Positions 1 through 5,152 of a stretch of DNA of 9,537 nt are shown one piece after another. The notes beneath the pieces were generated by a model, which was not told the origin of the DNA, ran no database searches, and saw nothing but the letters and a program-made list of their open reading frames with translations. Positions within the stretch are counted from its first letter, which is position 1. Each line of letters opens with the position of its first letter. The position numbers were made by a program, and so were the translations under genes. The stretch is from Leptolyngbyaceae cyanobacterium CSSed165cm_216 (GTDB lineage Bacteria > Cyanobacteriota > Cyanobacteriia > Phormidesmidales > Phormidesmidaceae): the NCBI GenBank assembly GCA_007135385.1, contig SLIY01000368.1, forward strand, positions 1-9,537, given 5' to 3'.

Positions 1-454
1 CGATGGGGGCGATGGCAGCGTCCCTGGTCGCCTGCTGCCAGAAGGTATGCCGTTCCTGCCCCTCTAGCAGCGCCACTACCCCCCAGGTACCGTGGTTATG
101 GATAGGTGTGACCATACCGGGGGCAGTGGTCACGTTTTGTACCGTCAGCGGATAGCCAATTTCGTCGTAGAGGGTGGTCACAGTGGCCCCTGTTTTGGGA
201 TCAGGCTCAGCCCGTTGGGTGTGTAACCAGTAGGAGTTGAGGATGAGCTGACGTACCTGACGCCGAATTTGGGGCAGGTAGTCCCACTGGTCGGTTTCGG
301 CGGCGGCGGCGGCCAGAATGTGCAGAATGTCACTGAGGAACTGGTGCAGGTAATAGTGGTCTTGGAGCAAATCCCAGGGGCGAGGGGTGGGGCGAGGCTG
401 GCATTGGCCCTCGGCATCTACAAGCCAATCTTGGTGGAGCAGTTCAGTCGTCAT
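1..454 (-). CDS. Cupin-fold metalloprotein, cysteine dioxygenase-like (5' part; 3' end outside window)
   Basis: I read 151 codons from an ATG at 454 to the window edge; the C-terminus is missing. A strong Shine-Dalgarno (AGGAGG, 7 nt spacing) fixes the start. The sequence around residues 112-136 (PGMVTPIHNHGTWGVVALLEG, then H136) matches cupin motif 1: H119, H121 and E131 are candidate metal ligands, with H136 possibly the third histidine. This arrangement resembles the predicted double-stranded beta-helix metal enzymes related to thiol (cysteine) dioxygenases. The N-terminal 110 residues are helical-looking and include a run of five alanines (48-52). The gene follows cysK by 95 bp on the same strand, so a role in thiol or sulfur handling is plausible but inferred. 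The substrate cannot be read from the sequence. Dioxygenase activity is not proven, and the second cupin motif lies outside the window. Confidence 0.75.
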   Translation of the reverse strand, partial: MTTELLHQDWLVDAEGQCQPRPTPRPWDLLQDHYYLHQFLSDILHILAAAAAETDQWDYLPQIRRQVRQLILNSYWLHTQRAEPDPKTGATVTTLYDEIGYPLTVQNVTTAPGMVTPIHNHGTWGVVALLEGQERHTFWQQATRDAAIAPI

Positions 455-510
455 CGTCGTCCTCCTGGGGAGGTGGGAAGGTGGGAAGCGAAGAGGGGGG
501 GAGGGGGAGA

Positions 511-529
511 GCAAAATTCAAAATTTTGC
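511..529. repeat. Small AT-rich palindrome downstream of cysK
   Basis: The arms GCAAAATT and AATTTTGC are perfect 8-bp complements around a 3-base loop. It lies 20 bp past the cysK stop codon. The run TGCCTTCTGACTTTTGCC at 527-544 overlaps its edge and matches the heptamer array inside nifEN (8119-8136) at 16 of 18 positions. The stem is AT-rich with no following U-tract, so a terminator role is weak; dispersed repeat debris is more likely. Confidence 0.5.
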
Positions 530-549
530 CTTCTGACTTTTGCCTGTTC

Positions 550-1542
550 CTAGGCCATCTGGAGGGCTGGAATCTCCAAGTCGGCCAGCAAGGAGGGGGA
601 TGGGGGGTCGAGATCTTTGAACAGGACGGTACTGAGGTAGCGCTCGCCGAAGCTGGGCTGGATGACGACGATCAGTTTGTCTTGGTTTTCGGGGCGTTGG
701 CCCACTTGGATGGCGGCGGCCAGGGCGGCTCCGGTGGAAATGCCGGAGAGTAGCCCTTCGTCCCGGGCGAGGCGACGACCATAGGCGATCGCGTCTTCGT
801 CGGTCACGGTCACCACCTCATCCAGCAGGTCGGTGCGCAGTACCGGAGGCACAAACCCGGCCCCAATGCCTTGAATTTTGTGGGGGCCAGAGGCACCACC
901 AGAGAGCACAGGGCTGTTGGTTGGTTCGAGGGCAATGATCTGCAGGCCTGGTTTGCGGGACTTAAGCACCTCAGCAATACCGGTGATGGTGCCGCCAGTG
1001 CCCACCCCGGCGATGACGATATCCACAGCCCCTTCGCTGTCGGCCCAGATTTCCTCAGCGGTGGTTGCCCGGTGGATGGCGGGGTTAGCGGGGTTCTCGA
1101 ACTGTTGCAGCATGACTGCATTGGGGACCAACTGGGTCAGTTGGGTGGCCATGGCGATCGCCCCCTTCATCCCCTGAGCCCCTGGGGTCAGCACCAGTTC
1201 AGCCCCATAGGCGGTAAGCATGGCCCGTCGTTCCAGACTCATGGTGTCGGGCATGGTCAAAATCAGCCGGTAGCCTTTGGCGGCGGCCACCATGGCCAGG
1301 GCAATGCCGGTATTGCCAGAGGTGGGTTCAATCAATACGGTTCTGCCCGGTACAATCTGCCCGGATTGCTCAGCAGCGTAAATCATATTGAAGCCGATGC
1401 GGTCTTTGACAGAAGCCGCCGGGTTCAGACCCTCCAGCTTGAGCACGATGCGGGCGGCACAGCCCTCGGCTTGGGGAATCCGGTTGAGCTCTACCAGAGG
1501 AGTGCGACCGATGAGTTCGGTAATGTCGTGGGCGATGGTCAT
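550..1542 (-). CDS. cysK: Cysteine synthase (O-acetylserine sulfhydrylase), PLP-dependent
   Basis: The 330-residue product makes L-cysteine from O-acetylserine and sulfide in the cytoplasm. The family signatures are all present: NPAASVKDR with the PLP lysine at K46, the substrate-binding loop PTSGNTG at 73-79, the glycine-rich phosphate-binding loop GTGGTITG at 181-188, HKIQGIGAGFVP at 221-232, and SGISTGA at 266-272. The N-terminus (DITELIGRTPLVELNRI) is typical, which supports the ATG at 1542 although no clear Shine-Dalgarno precedes it. A 12-codon upstream reading frame ends in a TGA overlapping this ATG. The protein is slightly longer than many CysK proteins because of a tail after about residue 310. 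Its place in a nif cluster suggests supply of cysteine to NifS-type desulfurases for Fe-S and cofactor assembly; that is inference. CysK and the closely related CysM cannot be fully separated by eye. Confidence 0.93.
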   Translation of the reverse strand: MTIAHDITELIGRTPLVELNRIPQAEGCAARIVLKLEGLNPAASVKDRIGFNMIYAAEQSGQIVPGRTVLIEPTSGNTGIALAMVAAAKGYRLILTMPDTMSLERRAMLTAYGAELVLTPGAQGMKGAIAMATQLTQLVPNAVMLQQFENPANPAIHRATTAEEIWADSEGAVDIVIAGVGTGGTITGIAEVLKSRKPGLQIIALEPTNSPVLSGGASGPHKIQGIGAGFVPPVLRTDLLDEVVTVTDEDAIAYGRRLARDEGLLSGISTGAALAAAIQVGQRPENQDKLIVVIQPSFGERYLSTVLFKDLDPPSPSLLADLEIPALQMA

Positions 1543-1577
1543 GGCGGGTAGTGGGCGACGGGATTAGCGGTGGTCAT
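1539..1577 (-). CDS. Possible 12-codon upstream reading frame overlapping the cysK start
   Basis: An ATG at 1577 opens a frame of 12 codons (MTTANPVAHYPP) whose TGA overlaps the cysK ATG in an ATGA, the same coupling arrangement used by two gene pairs in this operon. cysK itself lacks a Shine-Dalgarno, so ribosomes delivered by this short frame could start it. The Shine-Dalgarno for the short frame is also poor, so chance is a real alternative. Confidence 0.25.
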   Translation of the reverse strand: MTTANPVAHYPP

Positions 1578-1603
1578 GACAGTAGACCCAGAAGTAACAT
1601 CGG

Positions 1604-1637
1604 TTCGGCGGCAGAACGGAGAGATTCCACCGCCGAA
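1604..1637 (-). other. Hairpin between the CBS gene and cysK
   Basis: The arms TTCGGCGG and CCGCCGAA are perfect 8-bp complements separated by 18 bases. The hairpin starts about 10 bp past the CBS gene stop codon. There is no U-tract after it, so a mRNA-stabilising or processing element is as likely as a weak terminator. The large loop lowers its likely stability. Confidence 0.4.
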
Positions 1638-1646
1638 GCATAGGGT

Positions 1647-2240
1647 CTAGACTAGAGCGGGCTCTGGTTCAGGGGCGTCTTCGACGACGCTCTGGGCGGG
1701 GGCTTGCCCTTGGCAGAAGGCGAGTTCTGCTTCTAGTTCAGCCACAGCGGCCCAAGCTTCCTGACCGCCCTTAGAGTAGGGGCCTATGGCGGCAGACACA
1801 CCGCGAGCGTGGGCAACTTGGGCCTGGAGGGCTTTTTTAAGTAGGGGCACTCTAGGGTTTTCTACAAAGTCACTCTTTTGCAGAATGTCGGTGTTAGAAA
1901 TAATGCCGACTAAGCCATTTTGGATAACCGGAGCTCGGTCAATTCCAAATTGGGCAAACAACCGGGCCACATACTCAACCCCTAAATCGGGGTTAATTAC
2001 CAAACAAGGTTTATTCATAATTTCATAGACCTTGATGGTTTTGGGATCGCTACCGTAGGCCACCACCTTATTGACAATGTCAGTATCAGTGACAATGCCG
2101 TAGGCATCTTCTGGGCCACGGCGCTCCACAATCAAAGAATGGAGCTTTTTGAATTTCATGAGTTGAACAGCTTCAGCCACGGTAGCTGAGCCTTTAATGG
2201 TGGCAACCTCATCGGTCATGATGTCTTTAGCGGTAGCCAT
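1647..2240 (-). CDS. Tandem CBS-domain protein with degenerate CP12-like C-terminal segment
   Basis: The 197-residue protein starts at ATG 2240 behind a good Shine-Dalgarno (AAGGAGA). Two CBS motifs are visible: residues about 6-60, ending GIVTDTDIV, and about 72-126, ending GIISNTDIL. The G-I-x-x-x-T-D pattern is typical of adenosyl-ligand sites, and paired CBS domains commonly bind AMP, ADP or ATP. Residues about 141-178 end in AWAAVAELEAELAF, which resembles the CP12 core AWDxVEEL, but D and one E are replaced by alanine and the CP12 cysteine pair is absent. CP12 proteins bind GAPDH and phosphoribulokinase in a redox-controlled way, and CBS-CP12 fusions are known in cyanobacteria. Here the tail looks unable to form the regulatory disulfide. 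A sensor of adenylate state linking carbon metabolism with nitrogen fixation is an inference. It sits between the flavodoxin gene and cysK. Confidence 0.85.
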   Translation of the reverse strand: MATAKDIMTDEVATIKGSATVAEAVQLMKFKKLHSLIVERRGPEDAYGIVTDTDIVNKVVAYGSDPKTIKVYEIMNKPCLVINPDLGVEYVARLFAQFGIDRAPVIQNGLVGIISNTDILQKSDFVENPRVPLLKKALQAQVAHARGVSAAIGPYSKGGQEAWAAVAELEAELAFCQGQAPAQSVVEDAPEPEPALV

Positions 2241-2434
2241 AATCTGAGTCTCCTTGAAGCGATCTAAATATGAATAGGTCAGACCCTCCTAATGGTCTTT
2301 GGGGCAATGGTAGCTAGTTCAAGGGCATCACCTCCTGGGGGAATAGGTGGAGGGGTAAAGGAAAAGGTGAAGAGTTTGGTCAGGTGGACAGTGCCCAGCA
2401 TAGGGGTTTCCAGAATTGTCAATCCAAACTCAAA
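2241..2434 (-). other. Largest intergenic gap (flavodoxin to CBS gene)
   Basis: This 194-bp gap is the most likely place for an internal promoter, but no convincing one is visible. A TTGACA at 2422-2417 is followed only 14 nt later by TATGCT, which is too close for a standard sigma70 promoter. On the transcribed strand the decamer AGGAGGTGAT (2336-2327) is a full complement of the 16S anti-Shine-Dalgarno, yet only a four-codon frame follows it. A short near-palindrome GGTCTGACC lies at 2277-2285. No gene is supported here. Confidence 0.4.
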
Positions 2435-2965
2435 TCAGGGGTTCATCGCCGGAAAATCGGCCTTTAGACTCTCCAGCCAGTTGGCAATTCGCTGATCGGT
2501 TTTCTCGCTTTCATTCACCTCATCGAGGGGCAGTCCAACAAATTTGCCATCGCGAATGGCGGTGGATTTTTCAAAGGAATAGTCCTCTGCAGCAACGGCC
2601 CCCACGATGGTGGCCCCCAGCGCTTTGAACTGGTCGTACATCAGGCCCAGGGCACCGACGAAATGTTTACAGTGGCCTTCGCAGTCGCCAGGGCCAAACA
2701 GGGCAATGGTTTTGCCAGAAAAGTCGGGCTTGTCCATCTCCATGTCAAACATGGGTTCGCGCCAATCGTTTTGTAACTCGCCCGCGCCCCAGGTGGAGCA
2801 GCCCAAAATCAGGTAGTCGTACTTGAGTAGGTCGTCCATGTCATCAAAATCTTCCTCCATGCTGTAGAGGTCGCAATTATCCTCACCGATCGCATCACGA
2901 ATTTTTTCAGCAATTTCTTCGGTGACGCCGGAGGTGCTGCCGTAGAAAAGTCCAATGTCTGCCAT
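2435..2965 (-). CDS. Long-chain flavodoxin, probable electron carrier for nitrogenase
   Basis: The 176-residue protein starts at ATG 2965 with AGGAG 8 nt upstream. It carries the FMN phosphate loop GSTSGVTE (9-16), the first isoalloxazine loop with W59 (GCSTWGAGELQNDW), and the long-chain insertion region around 119-150 (EDYSF, FVGLPLDEVNES). Flavodoxins of this type replace ferredoxin as low-potential one-electron carriers, and NifF flavodoxins feed nitrogenase reductase. The second FMN loop is unusual: at 91-102 it reads GPGDCEGHCKHF, where the family normally has GTGDQxGYxxxF. H98 therefore stands where the stacking tyrosine is expected, and C95 and C99 flank it. The position in a nif operon downstream of fdxH and feoA suggests a donor used when iron is scarce; this is inferred. 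Whether it should be called nifF, isiB or a separate type cannot be settled here. Confidence 0.93.
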   Translation of the reverse strand: MADIGLFYGSTSGVTEEIAEKIRDAIGEDNCDLYSMEEDFDDMDDLLKYDYLILGCSTWGAGELQNDWREPMFDMEMDKPDFSGKTIALFGPGDCEGHCKHFVGALGLMYDQFKALGATIVGAVAAEDYSFEKSTAIRDGKFVGLPLDEVNESEKTDQRIANWLESLKADFPAMNP

Positions 2966-2985
2966 GGGTTTGCTCCTAGAAAGTA

Positions 2986-3013
2986 GGTATCGGGTATCGG
3001 GTATCGGGTATCA
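2986..3013. repeat. Heptamer tandem repeat (GGTATCG, four units)
   Basis: Three perfect GGTATCG units and a fourth ending in A follow each other between feoA and the flavodoxin gene. This is the style of the short tandemly repeated heptamers common in filamentous cyanobacterial genomes. It lies 20 bp upstream of the flavodoxin ATG, just beyond the Shine-Dalgarno. Confidence 0.85.
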
Positions 3014-3020
3014 AGAAAAG

Positions 3021-3320
3021 CTAGCTTCCAGACGTTACCTGGGTGTCTGGATTCTGTTTGTCAGCTGAGGTTGGACCTGTTAGACGTACATAGATCGCGC
3101 TGATCAGCGATGGGGGTAGGGTAAGAGGACCGTCTTCGGTACTAACCATAAAGTTGGGGTGGCGCTGGGTAACGGCAATTTTTGTGCCGCGTTCTAAGCC
3201 CAGGGATTGCAGATGAGATAGGGTCGATGGGTCAGCTCGGATGAACCGGGAAATCGTGCCGCGATCGCCCACATTGAGCACCTGCAACGATGCCCCTGAA
3301 ACTGTAAAACCGCTAAACAT
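3021..3320 (-). CDS. feoA: FeoA-family ferrous iron transport accessory protein
   Basis: This 99-residue protein has the features of an SH3-like FeoA domain: VGDRGTISRF near the start (17-26), then LQSLGLERGTKIAVTQR (38-54), and GPLTLPPSLISAIYVRL (64-80). FeoA is a small cytoplasmic partner of the FeoB ferrous-iron channel and aids iron uptake. The ATG at 3320 has GGAG about 8 nt upstream. The last 18 residues (SADKQNPDTQVTSGS region) are polar and look disordered, and make the protein slightly longer than a minimal FeoA. No feoB is present in the window. FeoA lies between the iron-containing ferredoxin FdxH and the iron-free flavodoxin, which fits a local role in iron supply for nitrogenase. 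Some stand-alone FeoA-like domains belong to metal-responsive regulators, but there is no DNA-binding domain here. Confidence 0.85.
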   Translation of the reverse strand: MFSGFTVSGASLQVLNVGDRGTISRFIRADPSTLSHLQSLGLERGTKIAVTQRHPNFMVSTEDGPLTLPPSLISAIYVRLTGPTSADKQNPDTQVTSGS

Positions 3321-3349
3321 GACGTAACTCCAAGGATAAGGTCAACCTT

Positions 3350-3377
3350 GGTACGTCACGCCAGACGATGACGCACC
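3350..3377 (-). other. Hairpin between fdxH and feoA
   Basis: On the transcribed strand GGTGCGTCA and TGACGTACC can pair over 9 bp, one pair being a G-U wobble, around a 10-base loop. It lies 21 bp past the fdxH stop and is followed by a second small stem, CCAAGG with CCTTGG (about 3331-3352), close to the feoA Shine-Dalgarno. There is no U-tract. It could protect or separate the fdxH transcript; this is inferred. Confidence 0.45.
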
Positions 3378-3398
3378 GTACAAGATCGGGCCACTCGC

Positions 3399-3698
3399 TC
3401 AAACCAGATAAGCTTCCATGTGGGTTTTAATGGTGCAGTCTGATTTAGGATAAGCAACACAGAGAAGGGCAAACCCTTTTTCTATTTGTTCATCATCCAG
3501 AAAAGACTGATCCTCTTGATCAACCTCTCCTTCCATCACCTTGCCAACGCAGCTAGAGCAGGCTCCAGCACAACAAGAAGATGGTAAATCGAGATCATTT
3601 TCTGCCGCCGCTTCAAGAATGTACACATCATCAGGAACGGGGATAGTAATATCAATATCTCGCTTTTTGTTGATGAGTCGAACTTGATAAGTGGTCAT
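3399..3698 (-). CDS. fdxH: FdxH, heterocyst-type [2Fe-2S] ferredoxin (nitrogenase electron donor)
   Basis: The 99-residue plant-type ferredoxin donates electrons to nitrogenase reductase NifH. The ligands of the [2Fe-2S] cluster are C42, C47, C50 (C-x4-C-x2-C) and C80. The whole sequence follows the FdxH pattern rather than photosynthetic PetF: YQVRLINKKRDID at the N-terminus, SSCVGKV after the cysteines, FLDDEQIEKGFALLC, and the C-terminal CTIKTH. The paired lysines K11-K12 correspond to residues reported as important for contact with NifH in Anabaena FdxH. A small difference from the Anabaena protein is a cysteine at 43 directly after ligand C42. The ATG at 3698 has AAGGAG at good spacing. 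It lies 86 bp downstream of hesB, the usual cyanobacterial neighbour. Despite the name, FdxH-type proteins also occur in cyanobacteria without heterocysts. Confidence 0.96.
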   Translation of the reverse strand: MTTYQVRLINKKRDIDITIPVPDDVYILEAAAENDLDLPSSCCAGACSSCVGKVMEGEVDQEDQSFLDDEQIEKGFALLCVAYPKSDCTIKTHMEAYLV

Positions 3699-3720
3699 GG
3701 GGGCTCCTTTGTAGGAAAGT

Positions 3721-3739
3721 TTTGAATGTTGGATTTTGA
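3721..3739. repeat. Dispersed intergenic repeat, copy 1
   Basis: TTTGAATGTTGGATTTTGA at this site matches 5102-5120 at 18 of 19 positions. Both copies lie in gaps inside the nif operon (hesB-fdxH here, nifW-hesA there), next to inverted repeats. Confidence 0.7.
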
Positions 3740-3782
3740 GGGTTGAGTTGATCGCTTAAATTTGAAACTAAACACTCAACCC
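3740..3782 (-). other. Inverted repeat between hesB and fdxH
   Basis: The arms GGGTTGAGT (3740-3748) and ACTCAACCC (3774-3782) are perfect 9-bp complements around 25 bases. The right arm ends 2 bp from the hesB stop codon. It is followed on the transcribed strand by a 19-bp copy of a repeat that also occurs in the nifW-hesA gap. A hairpin here could set the hesB 3' end or separate hesB from fdxH expression; there is no clear U-tract. Confidence 0.5.
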
Positions 3783-3784
3783 GT

Positions 3785-4147
3785 TTAGCTGCACGGCACT
3801 GCCGCTGGCCCACAATCCCCTGCCTGGAAGGACTTGCCGCAGCTACAGGTGTCGGTGGCGTTGGGATTGGTGAACTTAAAGCCGCTTTCCAGCAGGCTGT
3901 CGATGTAGTCCACCACAATGCCGTCTAGTAAAGGGGCACTTTTGGGGTCAACAAAAACCTTCAAGCTGCCTGACTCCACAACTTCGTCATCGGGTTTGGG
4001 GGCGTTGGCGATTTTGATGTCGTACTCGTAGCCGTTGCAGCCACCGTCCTTAACGGCTAGGCGAATGCCGCGGTTAGGGGTGTAGTCGGGGGTACCGCGC
4101 AGGAAGGTACGCAGGCGGAGTTCGGCAATTTCGGTGAGGGTGATCAT
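3785..4147 (-). CDS. hesB: HesB, A-type iron-sulfur cluster carrier (IscA/NifIscA family)
   Basis: The 120-residue protein belongs to the A-type carriers that hold and pass on Fe-S clusters. The three conserved cysteines are C37 (GGCNGYEY), C101 and C103 (DTCSCGKSF). Two further cysteines, C112 and C119, lie in the tail DCGPAAVPCS, which resembles the tail of nif-linked HesB. I place the start at ATG 4147 because the protein then begins MITLTEIAELRLRTFLRG, the normal family N-terminus. An in-frame ATG at 4180 would add 11 residues (MLPIHPYPSIP) translated from a repeat, which is unlikely to be functional. Neither start has a good Shine-Dalgarno; the leader is a C-rich tract. The order hesA-hesB-fdxH is conserved in cyanobacterial nif regions, consistent with nitrogenase Fe-S supply. 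Confidence 0.93.
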   Translation of the reverse strand: MITLTEIAELRLRTFLRGTPDYTPNRGIRLAVKDGGCNGYEYDIKIANAPKPDDEVVESGSLKVFVDPKSAPLLDGIVVDYIDSLLESGFKFTNPNATDTCSCGKSFQAGDCGPAAVPCS

Positions 4148-4176
4148 AGGGATGGATGGGTAGGGGTGGATGGGGA
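4148..4176. repeat. GGATGG-type repeat tract in the hesB leader
   Basis: The tract holds imperfect GGATGG/GGATGGGT units directly upstream of the hesB start; the octamer GGATGGGT at 4154-4161 is the same unit that is tandemly repeated three times inside nifEN (8088-8111). On the mRNA it reads as a C-rich stretch abutting the start codon. Confidence 0.65.
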
Positions 4177-4195
4177 GCATGCCCTGTTCGCGAAG

Positions 4196-4220
4196 CGGCT
4201 CCGGAGGAGTAGTGGAGCCG
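4196..4220 (-). other. Hairpin between hesA and hesB
   Basis: The arms CGGCTCC (4196-4202) and GGAGCCG (4214-4220) are perfect 7-bp complements with an 11-base loop. The flank TTCGCGAAGC (4188-4197) adds further self-complementarity. It lies 34 bp past the hesA stop codon. This looks like a dispersed GC-rich repeat or processing hairpin; no U-tract follows it. Confidence 0.5.
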
Positions 4221-4253
4221 AAGGGATGGGAGGACAGCGAGGGTAGTGCATGG

Positions 4254-5042
4254 TCATCTCCTGGCGGTGGCTAAAGAGAGGGCGCGATCGCCCCCTTGAC
4301 CCACCTTCGACCTACCGCACACGGGGCAATCGGGGTCGTGGTAGGTATGTCGCTTGGCAAACTCTGCCCGGGCTAGGTCCATGGTCAACAGTTGCCCCAA
4401 CAGCGGCTCGCCCAGGCCGGTAATCAGCTTGATTGCCTCCAGGGCGGCCAGGCAGGCCAGGGTGCCCGACACCGCCCCCAGTACCCCAAAGCCCCAGCGG
4501 TCCCACTCGGGCTTTTCGGGAAAGAGGCAAGTGAGGCAGGGGGTCTGCCCTGGCACGATGGTGGTTAGGTAGGCTTCCATGGCGTTCATCGCTGCTTCCA
4601 CCATGGGCTTGTCCCAGCGCACACAGGCGGCATTGAGCAGATCCCGCTCTTTAAAGTCAAAGGCGCAATCTAGGGCAATATCCGCCTGCTGGACAAGGGC
4701 GTCAACGTTGTCGACACTGACGTATTCACACAGGGCATGAATTTGAATGTCGGGATTCAACGCCGCTAGGGTTTCCTGAGCTTTGAACACCCGGGGCTGG
4801 CCTACCCAGTCGTCGGTCATCAGCACCTGACGGTTAAGATCATCTCGCTGTAGGTTGCCACCCCGGACCAGAATCAGTTTGCCAACCCCAGCCACGGCCA
4901 GGTACAGAGCGGCACTGCCGCCTAGACCGCCTACCCCTGTGACCAGGGCCGTAGAGGCTTTCAGCCGTTCTTGAGCCGCCTGACCAAAGCCAGGGAGTTG
5001 CATTTGACGACGGTAGCGTTCTAGTTCGGAGGGGGAGAGCAT
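4254..5042 (-). CDS. hesA: HesA, ThiF/MoeB-like E1 adenylyltransferase of nif clusters
   Basis: The 262-residue protein has a Rossmann ATP-binding fold of the ThiF/MoeB/E1 superfamily, whose members adenylate a carrier C-terminus during sulfur or cofactor transfer. Visible are the GVGGLGG nucleotide loop (36-42), the arginine motif DDLNRQVL (67-74), and the conserved stretch MVEAAMNAMEAYLTTI (147-162). Two CxxC pairs (C169/C172 and C239/C242) likely form a zinc site. The acidic DxD usually found before the arginine motif reads GGN here (61-63); I believe this is a HesA trait but cannot check it. The start is ATG 5042, giving the expected MLSPSELERYRRQMQLPGFG. A longer frame from a TTG at 5126 would only add 28 residues read from repeats. 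No Shine-Dalgarno precedes 5042. Its exact partner is unknown; linkage to nitrogenase metal cofactor or Mo handling is inferred from context. Confidence 0.93.
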   Translation of the reverse strand: MLSPSELERYRRQMQLPGFGQAAQERLKASTALVTGVGGLGGSAALYLAVAGVGKLILVRGGNLQRDDLNRQVLMTDDWVGQPRVFKAQETLAALNPDIQIHALCEYVSVDNVDALVQQADIALDCAFDFKERDLLNAACVRWDKPMVEAAMNAMEAYLTTIVPGQTPCLTCLFPEKPEWDRWGFGVLGAVSGTLACLAALEAIKLITGLGEPLLGQLLTMDLARAEFAKRHTYHDPDCPVCGRSKVGQGGDRALSLATARR

Positions 5043-5090
5043 GGGAGGGGTGGGGGGATGGGAGATGGGGGATAGGGAGATGGGGGAGGT
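5043..5090. repeat. G-rich (mRNA C-rich) degenerate repeat tract in the hesA leader
   Basis: Variants of GGGAGATGG and GGGGGATGG follow each other directly upstream of the hesA ATG. The tract replaces the place where a Shine-Dalgarno would normally lie. Similar C-rich mRNA leaders precede nifEN (9511-9537) and hesB. Confidence 0.6.
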
Positions 5091-5091
5091 T

Positions 5092-5151
5092 AATTTTGAA
5101 CTTTGAATGTTGAATTTTGAATTCAAAACTTAAAATTCAAAGTTCAAAATT
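5092..5151 (-). repeat. Long palindrome between nifW and hesA
   Basis: A 60-bp near-perfect inverted repeat begins 1 bp past the nifW stop codon. The outer arms, 5092-5107 and 5136-5151, are perfect 16-bp complements, and the centre (TTTTGAATTCAAAA, 5115-5128) is a perfect 14-bp palindrome; only a few pairs between them mismatch. It can form a single long hairpin in RNA or a cruciform in DNA. It is too AT-rich and too long for an ordinary terminator and may be a dispersed repeat element or a 3'-end protecting structure. Confidence 0.85.
5102..5120. repeat. Dispersed intergenic repeat, copy 2
   Basis: TTTGAATGTTGAATTTTGA matches 3721-3739 at 18 of 19 positions and forms part of the left half of the nifW-hesA palindrome. 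Confidence 0.7.
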
Positions 5152-5152
5152 T

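Noticed and set aside
511..529. Rho-independent terminator after cysK
   Set aside because: The stem is AT-rich with a 3-base loop and no U-tract on the transcribed strand, and the cupin gene follows closely with the same orientation.
871..1551. Plus-strand open frame of 226 codons opposite cysK
   Set aside because: It is antisense to conserved cysK, with low-complexity Gly/His-rich translation and no recognisable motif.
2397..2422. Sigma70-like promoter TTGACA ... TATGCT upstream of the CBS gene
   Set aside because: The spacing is 14 nt rather than about 17 and the -10 is a weak match, so it is not called as a promoter.
2986..3013. GGTATCG repeats and other short arrays as a CRISPR
   Set aside because: The units are 7-8 bp in direct tandem with no spacers.
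4148..4180. HesB start at ATG 4180
   Set aside because: The added 11 residues are encoded by a GGATGG repeat and no Shine-Dalgarno is visible; the family N-terminus starts at 4147.
5043..5126. Longer HesA starting at TTG 5126 (28 extra residues)
   Set aside because: The extension is read from the palindrome and G-rich repeats, has low complexity and no family similarity; ATG 5042 gives the normal HesA N-terminus.
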